A stretch of DNA of 29,272 nt from an uncultured Oscillospiraceae bacterium (GTDB lineage: Bacteria > Bacillota_A > Clostridia > Oscillospirales > Oscillospiraceae), in NCBI GenBank assembly GCA_947631215.1, contig CANRKN010000017.1:1-29272 (forward strand). The letters are read 5' to 3'. The notes beneath the pieces are model-generated. The model was given only the letters and a program-made list of their open reading frames with translations. It did no database searches and was not told the DNA's origin. Position numbers and translations under genes: made by a program. Position 1 is the first letter of the stretch. Every line of letters starts with the position of its first letter. Of this stretch, positions 16,176 to 22,850 are shown one piece after another.

Positions 16176-16204
16176 ATGGTACATCAAACCACCCGGCCGC
16201 GCAA
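16176..16204 (-). promoter_or_regulatory. Possible promoter of the M20-ABC-LysR operon (TTGCGC-17-TACCAT)
   Basis: On the minus strand TTGCGC (16204-16199) and TACCAT (16181-16176) are 17 bases apart, and the ATG at 16169 follows after six bases. The hexamers match the consensus only moderately. The spacing to the start codon, shared with other genes in this window, is the main support. Confidence 0.4.
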
Positions 16205-16417
16205 GGTGATTTTGCGACGCGCGGCACGCAGACGAGAAATTTGTTCTGGATGACAAATACACTCAAGGAGGGAAAGGGGACAATCTCACTCACATCGAGG
16301 CATGCGCGGCCATGGCGGTTTTGTGTTCGGGAACAAACGTGAGCGGCCAGCTGGAGAGTTTTCTCTACTTCCTCAATTCATCCCCATGCAGTTGCCCTGG
16401 ACAAACGTTCTCGAATA
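16205..16417. other. Intergenic stretch without gene
   Basis: This lies between the promoter of the M20 operon and the terminator of the outer-membrane gene. No coding frame with a recognisable motif and no repeat or RNA gene is seen. Confidence 0.4.
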
Positions 16418-16448
16418 AACCCCCGGCAAGCGGGACTCACCGGGGGTT
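16418..16448 (-). terminator. Rho-independent terminator of the outer-membrane gene
   Basis: AACCCCCGG and CCGGGGGTT form a perfect 9-bp stem with a 13-base loop, 58 bases after the stop codon of the beta-barrel gene on the minus strand. On that strand the stem is followed by TTTATT, a short T-rich tail. Confidence 0.7.
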
Positions 16449-16506
16449 CAGCTCCATCCCGCTCAGCGTGTCACGCGTCGAGATGCAACTGGAGAGAGCT
16501 TGTTTC

Positions 16507-17394
16507 TCAGAATGCGTAGCTCAGACCCGCGCGCACGCCGTGGTAGATCTGCTTGCGCGTGGTCAGTCCAATTGAGCCCTCAATGGGAATTCCGCTTATA
16601 CTGGTACCTTGGTTGGTTTTGAGTTCCGGATGTGTCGTGGAGCCGAAGAACTCGTACGCCGCAAAGAGCTCCAAGCGCTTGGTAACGGCGTAGCGAGCCC
16701 CCACCTCCGCAGAATAGGCAAAGCCGAATTGTGAGTCGTGTCCATTTGCATTGTATTGCATATTATGGCCTTCAAAGGTTTTCGAGATGCTGACGTCGCC
16801 CTTGAGGCTGGAATTGATAACGCCGACATTGGCCCCAGCATAGAACGCGACTTGGGGCGTGACCTGGCATGTGTACCGATAACCGGGCATCAGCGAGAAG
16901 TTGTGAAGTCGCGCATGCCCTTTGAATCCCGCCAGCATTTGTGGAAGAAGCTTCTGTGCAAGAGTTCCTATGAGGCCGGAGCCGCTGAAGTTCATACCCG
17001 CGATGTCTTGCTGAGACAGCGTTACATCGAGATCACCCGTGGAATATCCGAAGCGCAGATTGACGGAGTGATGCTCAGATAATTTCTTGACCAAGGTCAG
17101 GTCCACGCCTGCCGTGTCCAGCTTTTCCTGAGGAACGGCGCCGTTGCATGATACGTTGCCCCGACTTTTGAGAGTTCCGTCGAGGCTTGCAGAAGCCGCG
17201 CCGCTCTTGAGCAAACCTCTCGCTGCCCAGCGGTGATTTCCCGCTACTTCCAAGGAAAACCCGCTTCCTTCATTTCCCGATGCCGTTGTCAGAGGCACGC
17301 TGGCTGTCGTTGTAACGGGCGTATTTGAGGCGACACTGCCTCCTGCCAATGTCGTTTCTCCTGCTGCCACCAATGAAGCAGCCAAGAGGGTCAA
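16507..17394 (-). CDS. Outer-membrane beta-barrel protein, 5' end uncertain or out of frame
   Basis: The mature part looks like an 8-stranded OmpA/OmpX-type barrel: alternating strands such as NLRFGYSTGDLDVTL, NFSLMPGYRY, VAFYAGANVGVI, FAYSAEVGARYAV and LELFAAYEFFG, ending GVRAGLSYAF with the C-terminal Phe recognised by the BAM complex. The 5' end is odd. In this frame the first start is TTG at 17394, giving TLLAASLVAA with no basic residues before it. In frame upstream runs DYKHIAVLTLLAASLVAAG, a good signal-peptide core, but without an ATG. An ATG at 17461 (MKTKSVIT) is in another frame, and removing one base from the C7 tract (plus 17433-17439) would join them. Phase variation, a sequencing error or a broken start are all possible. 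The ligand is unknown. Confidence 0.8.
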   Translation of the reverse strand: MTLLAASLVAAGETTLAGGSVASNTPVTTTASVPLTTASGNEGSGFSLEVAGNHRWAARGLLKSGAASASLDGTLKSRGNVSCNGAVPQEKLDTAGVDLTLVKKLSEHHSVNLRFGYSTGDLDVTLSQQDIAGMNFSGSGLIGTLAQKLLPQMLAGFKGHARLHNFSLMPGYRYTCQVTPQVAFYAGANVGVINSSLKGDVSISKTFEGHNMQYNANGHDSQFGFAYSAEVGARYAVTKRLELFAAYEFFGSTTHPELKTNQGTSISGIPIEGSIGLTTRKQIYHGVRAGLSYAF

Positions 17395-17432
17395 TACAGC
17401 AATATGCTTATAATCAACTAATTGCGTGAATA

Positions 17433-17439
17433 GGGGGGG
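17433..17439. repeat. Homopolymeric G7/C7 tract at the outer-membrane gene 5' end
   Basis: Seven consecutive G on the plus strand (C on the coding strand) lie between an ATG at 17461 and the signal-peptide core of the beta-barrel protein. With six instead of seven the two would be in one frame. Such tracts are classic slipped-strand sites. Confidence 0.7.
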
Positions 17440-17576
17440 TAATAACAGATTTTGTTTTCATAGATGTGCGTCCCGGTTACTGCGAGGGACAGGCGGAGTG
17501 TAACCGTTTTTGTCAGACAAGTCAACATTTATCGAAAAAATCGTCAATCTCAAATGAGTTGTCCAGCAAATCCAGC

Positions 17577-17605
17577 TTGCCAATAAATGTGGGGAGTGCT
17601 ACAAT
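17577..17605 (+). promoter_or_regulatory. Promoter of the amino-sugar activation genes (TTGCCA-17-TACAAT)
   Basis: TTGCCA (17577-17582) and TACAAT (17600-17605) have an exact 17-base spacer. The -10 box ends 16 bases before the ATG at 17622, giving a leader of roughly 10 bases. The ATG at 17604 lies inside the -10 box and cannot be the start. Confidence 0.75.
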
Positions 17606-17621
17606 GCGAGTGTACAAAGCC

Positions 17622-18527
17622 ATGAAACCAACACTTCTCGTACTTGCAGCAGGGATGGGCAGCCGCTACGGCGGACTCAAACAACTCGACCCCATGGGCC
17701 CGAATGGGGAGGTCATCTTGGACTATTCTGTATACGATGCCATACGCGCCGGGTTCGGCAAAGTGGTGTTCGTGATACGCCGAGACTTTGAAGAGGCGTT
17801 CAAGAGCCAGGTTGGCGCGCGATTCGCGGGGAAGATCGAGGTAGATTACGCGTTTCAGAGTTTGGATGACCTGCCGACGGGCTTCAGCGTGCCGGAGGGG
17901 CGCGTCAAGCCGTGGGGAACGGCGCATGCTCTGCGCGCGGCACGGCAGGTGATCCACGAACCCTTCGGAGTCGTGAACGCCGATGACTTTTACGGGGCAG
18001 ACGCCTTTCGCAAAGCGGCGGAGTTCCTCACCTCCCCGGAGGCGCAGGATGGCAAGAGTCACTACGGCATGATCGGCTACCCGCTCAAAAACACACTGAG
18101 CGACCACGGCGATGTCAACCGAGGCATCTGCGGCATCAAAAACGGCTACCTGGACAGTGTGGAGGAGTACACCAAAATCATGCGCGAAGACGATGGCATA
18201 TGCCGCGGCGACAACCTGCACGGCGAGCGCAAAGAGGTGGATCCCGAAGAACTGGTTTCCATGAACTTCTGGGTGTTCCCGGCGAGCTTCATCGGGCAGA
18301 TTGAGGAGCACTTCACGCGTTTCATGAAGGAGCGCGGCACCGAGCTGAAGAGCGAGTGCTATATCCCTACCGTCGTGGATGAACTCATCCACAACGGCGT
18401 GGCAGACTGCCGCGTCATTCGCACCACCGCCAGCTGGCTGGGCGTCACCTACCCGAGCGACAAACCCGCCGTGGTAGAGAGCATTGCGAAGTTGGTGAAA
18501 GAGGGGGTCTATCCTGAAAAACTCTAA
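17622..18527 (+). CDS. Sugar-nucleotidyltransferase (NTP_transferase family)
   Basis: Enzyme of 301 aa with the nucleotidyltransferase signature near the N-terminus: LLVLAAGMGSRYGGLKQLDP, where the GxGxR loop binds the nucleoside triphosphate. GVVNADDFYG supplies the metal-binding aspartates. Such proteins transfer a nucleotidyl group to a sugar-1-phosphate. The next gene, 12 bases downstream, is a NahK-like sugar-1-kinase, so a UDP-HexNAc-forming role is likely. The exact sugar is an inference. The start at 17622 fits both the family N-terminus and the promoter; the longer in-frame extension would include the promoter. Confidence 0.88.
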   Translation: MKPTLLVLAAGMGSRYGGLKQLDPMGPNGEVILDYSVYDAIRAGFGKVVFVIRRDFEEAFKSQVGARFAGKIEVDYAFQSLDDLPTGFSVPEGRVKPWGTAHALRAARQVIHEPFGVVNADDFYGADAFRKAAEFLTSPEAQDGKSHYGMIGYPLKNTLSDHGDVNRGICGIKNGYLDSVEEYTKIMREDDGICRGDNLHGERKEVDPEELVSMNFWVFPASFIGQIEEHFTRFMKERGTELKSECYIPTVVDELIHNGVADCRVIRTTASWLGVTYPSDKPAVVESIAKLVKEGVYPEKL

Positions 18528-18539
18528 CGACTGTAAACG

Positions 18540-19631
18540 ATGTTTGATCTGAAAGCAACTGCAGAACTCTTTGACCTGCGCGGCGACTACGTGTGCGGGG
18601 CTCCCTACGGCTCCGGGCATATCAACGACACTTACCGCATCGAGGTGGACCAAGCGGGCCTGCGCGTCAGCTACATCCTCCAACGCGTCAACAGCAACGT
18701 CTTCAAGCAGCCCATCCCGCTCATGGAAAACGTCCTGCGGGTAACCAGCGAGGCGCTGCGCGTGCTGCAAGCCGAGGGGTGCAAGGAAGCGTACCGACGC
18801 ACGCTGACCCTGGTGCCGACCAAGGACGGCAAGGCCTATGCGCGAGACACGGAGGACAACGTGTGGCGCGTGTACACGTTCATTGACCGCGCCCGCACCT
18901 ACGATATGATAGAAAACCCGCGGCAATGCGTGGAGGTGGCGCGCGCATTCGGCAACTTCCAGAAACTCGGCGCCAATCTGCCGGGCGCCCCGCTCTTTGA
19001 AACCATCCCGGACTTCCACAACACCACGAAACGCTTCGCCACCTTCCAAAACGCCGTGGCGGCCGACCCGCTCGGTCGCGCCAAAACCGTGCAAAAGGAA
19101 ATCGACTGGTTCCTGGAGCGAGAAGCGGATTGCCACAAAGTCGTCAACTACCTGGCTAGCGGAGAGCTCCCCATGCGCGTCACGCACAACGACACCAAGC
19201 TCAACAACGTGATGCTGGACGATGTGACGGGGGAAGGCATCTGCGTCATTGACCTGGACACCACCATGCCCGGCAGCTCGTTGTACGACTTTGGGGACAT
19301 GATTCGCACCTCGACCTCGCCGGCGGCGGAGGATGAAAAGGACACAAGCCTGGTCACCATGCGCATGGAGTACTTTGAAGCGCTGGCCAAAGGCTATTGC
19401 GAGGCGGCAACGTTTTTGACCCCTCTGGAGAAAGAACTGCTGCCCTTCTCCGGCAAGCTGCTCACCATGGAATGCGGCATGCGGTTTTTAACCGACTATC
19501 TCGTTGGAGACACCTACTTCAAAATTCACCGACCCGAGCATAACCTGGATCGGACACGCACGCAAATGGCCCTCGTGGAATCCATCGAAAGCCAGATGAG
19601 CGCCATGCAAGCAGTCGTGGCCCGCTATTAA
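18540..19631 (+). CDS. NahK-like sugar kinase (aminoglycoside-phosphotransferase fold)
   Basis: Kinase of 363 aa in the APH/choline-kinase fold. GHINDTYRI (26-34) forms the nucleotide loop, RVTHNDTKLNNVML (213-226) the catalytic loop, and CVIDLDTTMPG the metal-binding Asp. This arrangement, with PYGSGHINDTY near the N-terminus, is that of N-acetylhexosamine 1-kinases and of proteins annotated as mucin desulfatases. It would phosphorylate GlcNAc or GalNAc at C1 in the cytoplasm and pass the product to the nucleotidyltransferase encoded just upstream. Substrate choice cannot be read from the sequence. There is no Shine-Dalgarno before the ATG, so translation probably depends on coupling to the upstream gene. 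Confidence 0.87.
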   Translation: MFDLKATAELFDLRGDYVCGAPYGSGHINDTYRIEVDQAGLRVSYILQRVNSNVFKQPIPLMENVLRVTSEALRVLQAEGCKEAYRRTLTLVPTKDGKAYARDTEDNVWRVYTFIDRARTYDMIENPRQCVEVARAFGNFQKLGANLPGAPLFETIPDFHNTTKRFATFQNAVAADPLGRAKTVQKEIDWFLEREADCHKVVNYLASGELPMRVTHNDTKLNNVMLDDVTGEGICVIDLDTTMPGSSLYDFGDMIRTSTSPAAEDEKDTSLVTMRMEYFEALAKGYCEAATFLTPLEKELLPFSGKLLTMECGMRFLTDYLVGDTYFKIHRPEHNLDRTRTQMALVESIESQMSAMQAVVARY

Positions 19632-19669
19632 GAGATGGGCAACGCCTCGAGCCACGCGCGCTTTTCCAT

Positions 19670-19698
19670 TCGACAAGTGCGAGGACATCCCTTATAAT
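19670..19698 (+). promoter_or_regulatory. Promoter of the GTPase gene (TCGACA-17-TATAAT)
   Basis: TCGACA (19670-19675) and a consensus TATAAT (19693-19698) are 17 bases apart. The GTG start at 19707 follows after 8 bases, which predicts a leaderless mRNA. Confidence 0.8.
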
Positions 19699-19706
19699 GA
19701 CTCAAC

Positions 19707-21356
19707 GTGGATTTGAGACGACCGCACCAAACTGAAGAAGGACTTGTCCGCCTGTGGGCGGAAAAGACCTTGGCGCTTTGTGCGGATATCGACGACGACG
19801 AAGCCCTGTCGGAGTACTGCCGCCCCGTGCAGGATATGCTGGACTCGCTGCGCCACGACAGGCGAGTGCTGGCGCTGGGCGGAGGCGACAGCGGCAAATC
19901 CACCTTGCTGTCGCTCATGGCGAATGCGCCCGTCATTGCACAATGCGCGATGGAGGGGAGCTACACGTGCTGGCGCTACACTTGCCGGGATGCCGACGTC
20001 TCCCACTCCCGCTTCATCCCCCTGCCCGCGCTGGAAGGGCTTGAACTCGTCGACACCGCTGACCTCGCGCGCGATGAAGTGCGCCACACGTGCAGCCAGC
20101 TCCTGCAGGGGGCGGACGCCGTACTCGGGGTGCTGGACGCCCGCTCGGCGGACACATCCCCCGTGTGGGATCTGTTGACCAGCCTGCCTCCGGAAGCGCA
20201 TAGGACCTGGCTGCTGGCCGTGGCGCAAACGGATCGCCTCGACGCTCGCGCAGGCATTGCGCTCAAAGAGCATCTGCGCCAGCTGAGCCACTCGCACGGG
20301 GTGCAGGATGTGCGTATCTTCATCTACCCCGGTGCGGGCAATCCCGCCGCGCTGGACATGCTGCGTTCCTGCGTGCAGGAGCTGCTGGACAATCCGCATG
20401 GGCTGTACGCCACCCTGCGCGCGCTCGCTGAGCGCACGATGGATCTCGTGCAGCGCGCGGGCCAAGTGCTGATCAAGCGGGAGGGGGTAGGCCGCACGTA
20501 CAGCGTCTTTATGGCGGGCATTGAACGGGAAATCGACAACTTCACGCACAGTCAGATGATCGGTCTGAAAGAATACACCCACAGCGTGCAGCAGCTGCTC
20601 ATTCACAGCCTCGAGGATTTACACAACGAGATGAGCCGCTATCTGGGCTGGGCGCTCTCTCCGGGAACTCTGCTTCGCCTGGAATTGATGGGCAACCTGG
20701 CGGACCAGGCAATCTACCGTCGCATGGACACGGCGATGCTGCACATGCAAGAGGAATCTGACAAGCAATTCAGCGCGCAATGCGAAGCGCATTGGAATCA
20801 CGTGCGTCCCCGCATGAAAAAGGCGCTGGAGTGCGAAATCGAGCGCTTCCCTCACGAGGCGTTGCAGGCAGAACTGCGCACCTTGCGGGAGCGTTTGAGT
20901 CGCCAAATGTATGAACCGCTTGCCGCGGCCGGCATACGCAGCCATCTGTTCGAAATTTTCGTAGCGCACACGGGGTGGATGCAACGCGCCGTGGTCAGCG
21001 TGTGCCTTTTCCTCATCCTGGCAGGATCGTTGGGCAGCATGGGACACGATATGCCGGCGGCAGTGTGCGTCTTGCTGGCGATGGCAGCATGGGGCATCGG
21101 CTGCGCAATTCAACACGTGGCAACCCGTCATATTGGCAACTCGGTCGAGCAACTCGTGAACGAACTCTGCAAGGCCTGTGAAAAGCAATTCCTCGCCGTG
21201 GCAGAGGATCTCATCGTCTCGCGCATGGCGGCTTACCGCCAGCTCTACACCACCCCACGCCACAAAGTCGCCCGGCAGGAAAACAAGCTGCGCCCCCTGC
21301 AGGATGAGCAAAAGACCATTTACACGCGCTTGCGCATCTTGCTGCAGCACCTCTAA
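19707..21356 (+). CDS. Dynamin-like membrane GTPase
   Basis: Protein of 549 aa with a P-loop GTPase domain at the N-terminus: GGGDSGKST (58-66), G3 region LVDTADL (114-120) and a G4-like AQTDRLD. A long helical region follows. Two adjacent hydrophobic helices (about 428-444 and 450-468) then form a hairpin, and a final helical stretch ends in KLRPLQDEQKT. This is the architecture of bacterial dynamin-like proteins that remodel or tether the inner membrane. The G3 motif is DTAD rather than DxxG, which may reduce hydrolysis. The GTG start is 8 bases after the -10 box. The gene precedes rarA by 28 bases. The cellular process served is unknown. Confidence 0.75.
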   Translation: MDLRRPHQTEEGLVRLWAEKTLALCADIDDDEALSEYCRPVQDMLDSLRHDRRVLALGGGDSGKSTLLSLMANAPVIAQCAMEGSYTCWRYTCRDADVSHSRFIPLPALEGLELVDTADLARDEVRHTCSQLLQGADAVLGVLDARSADTSPVWDLLTSLPPEAHRTWLLAVAQTDRLDARAGIALKEHLRQLSHSHGVQDVRIFIYPGAGNPAALDMLRSCVQELLDNPHGLYATLRALAERTMDLVQRAGQVLIKREGVGRTYSVFMAGIEREIDNFTHSQMIGLKEYTHSVQQLLIHSLEDLHNEMSRYLGWALSPGTLLRLELMGNLADQAIYRRMDTAMLHMQEESDKQFSAQCEAHWNHVRPRMKKALECEIERFPHEALQAELRTLRERLSRQMYEPLAAAGIRSHLFEIFVAHTGWMQRAVVSVCLFLILAGSLGSMGHDMPAAVCVLLAMAAWGIGCAIQHVATRHIGNSVEQLVNELCKACEKQFLAVAEDLIVSRMAAYRQLYTTPRHKVARQENKLRPLQDEQKTIYTRLRILLQHL

Positions 21357-21384
21357 TCCTCACCCCTCGCAGCGTATCAAAAAG

Positions 21385-22734
21385 ATGGCAGATCTCTTTA
21401 CCCCATTTGGCGAAAATCATCCCGAACGCCCCGTCTCTCAATCGGGTGTCCCTCTGGCGGCACGCATGCGCCCGGAAACCCCGGACCAAGTAGCGGGACA
21501 GCATCACTTGCTTGACCCGGGGAAACTGCTGCGCCGCGCCATTGAGACGGACCGCTTTTCCTCGCTCATTTTCTACGGGCCGCCCGGGGTGGGAAAAACG
21601 ACGCTCGCCTACGTGATAGCGCGCCACACAAGCTCCTATTTTGTGATGCTCAATGGGGTGGAATCGAATGTGAGCGAGATGCGCGAAAAAATCGCCGAAG
21701 CCAAGACACGCCTCAGTCTGCACGGGCAGCGCACCATCCTCTTTGTGGACGAACTGCACCGTTTCAACAAGGCGCAACAGGATGTGCTGCTGCCCCACCT
21801 CGAGCAAGGCACTGTGCGCTTTATCGGCGCAACCACGGAAAACCCTTACTTCGCCATCAACTCCGCCATGCTCTCGCGCTCCCAAATCTTCCCGCTCGAG
21901 CCCGTGCCCGAGGAGGATTTGGTGACCCTGATGCGGCGCGCTTTGGACGACAAGCAGCGCGGGCTGGGTCATATGCCCCTCATTGTGGAGGAGGAAGCCC
22001 TGCTGCACATGGCGCGCAAAGCGGATGGCGATGCGCGGAAAGCTCTCACCGCACTGGAAATAGCCGCTCTTTCCACCCCGCCCGGGGACGATGGACAAAT
22101 CCACATCTCGCTCGAAGTGGCGGAGGAATCCATCCAGCAGAAAGCCGTCCATTACGACCGAGCCGGAGACGGCCATTACGACACCATCTCCGCCTTCATC
22201 AAATCCATGCGCGGCAGCGATCCGGATGCGGCCCTCTATTGGCTGGCCTTCATGCTCAACGCAGGGGAGGACATACGTTTCATTGCGCGGCGGCTGGTCA
22301 TCTGTGCGAGTGAAGACGTGGGGCTGGCAGATTCCAACGCGCTGCGCGTGGCGCTCGCAGCGGCCCGGGCAGCGGAAATGGTGGGCATGCCCGAAGCGCG
22401 CATACCCCTGGCCCACGCCACCGTGTACATTGCCACCGCCCCGAAAAGCAACTCCGCCTACATGGCGCTGGAAGCCGCCATGCAAGACGTCAAAGAGGGC
22501 AAGACCCTGGCCGTGCCCGACCATTTGGCCACCCCTACCCGCAAGAAGCTGGCGCGCCTGCGCGGCGCCACGAAAGAAGAAACCACCTACAAGTATGCGC
22601 ATGACTTCGGGCAGGAGCACTACGTGCCCCAAGCCTACCTGCCGGAAGGTCGCGTGTACTACCACCCCACCACCAATGGAATGGAACTGCGTATCGGCGA
22701 GCGCATGGACAGGCTCCGTCAGCAGCAACCCTAG
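21385..22734 (+). CDS. rarA: Replication-associated recombination protein A (RarA/MgsA)
   Basis: AAA+ ATPase of 449 aa of the clamp-loader-like RarA/MgsA/WRNIP1 family, which acts at stalled replication forks. It shows ARMRPETPDQVAGQHHLL at the N-terminus, Walker A GPPGVGKT (65-72), Walker B ILFVDELHRFNKAQQD (118-133) and sensor GATTENPYFAINSAMLSR. The C-terminal tetramerisation domain includes ESIQQKAVHYDRAGDGHYDT and SAFIKSMRGSDPDAALYWL, both highly typical. The length matches the family. The ATG at 21385 starts the conserved N-terminus; the frame is open farther upstream only because it overlaps the preceding gene. Confidence 0.96.
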   Translation: MADLFTPFGENHPERPVSQSGVPLAARMRPETPDQVAGQHHLLDPGKLLRRAIETDRFSSLIFYGPPGVGKTTLAYVIARHTSSYFVMLNGVESNVSEMREKIAEAKTRLSLHGQRTILFVDELHRFNKAQQDVLLPHLEQGTVRFIGATTENPYFAINSAMLSRSQIFPLEPVPEEDLVTLMRRALDDKQRGLGHMPLIVEEEALLHMARKADGDARKALTALEIAALSTPPGDDGQIHISLEVAEESIQQKAVHYDRAGDGHYDTISAFIKSMRGSDPDAALYWLAFMLNAGEDIRFIARRLVICASEDVGLADSNALRVALAAARAAEMVGMPEARIPLAHATVYIATAPKSNSAYMALEAAMQDVKEGKTLAVPDHLATPTRKKLARLRGATKEETTYKYAHDFGQEHYVPQAYLPEGRVYYHPTTNGMELRIGERMDRLRQQQP

Positions 22735-22811
22735 AAAAACGGACGCCAAGTCGCGTCACGTTGCCCGCCGTTCGCGCGCCCGGCACGCACCAAAAGTTTT
22801 TTGAAGTTAAG

Positions 22812-22842
22812 TTCACTTTTCGAGTGACTTTGGGAGCATAAT
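22812..22842 (+). promoter_or_regulatory. Possible promoter of the secretin gene (CATAAT -10)
   Basis: CATAAT (22837-22842) ends 8 bases before the ATG at 22851, the spacing seen at other promoters in this window. The best -35 candidate, TTCACT (22812-22817), is 19 bases upstream, which is long. An imperfect inverted repeat (AAGTTCACT / AGTGACTT) overlaps it. Confidence 0.4.
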
Positions 22843-22850
22843 CTGATAGG

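Noticed and set aside
17550..19187. A 545-codon minus-strand frame opposite the nucleotidyltransferase and kinase genes
   Set aside because: It spans two conserved genes and their intergenic gap in antisense, shows no motif and has no promoter.
21211..22749. A 512-codon minus-strand frame opposite rarA
   Set aside because: Antisense shadow of a clear RarA gene.
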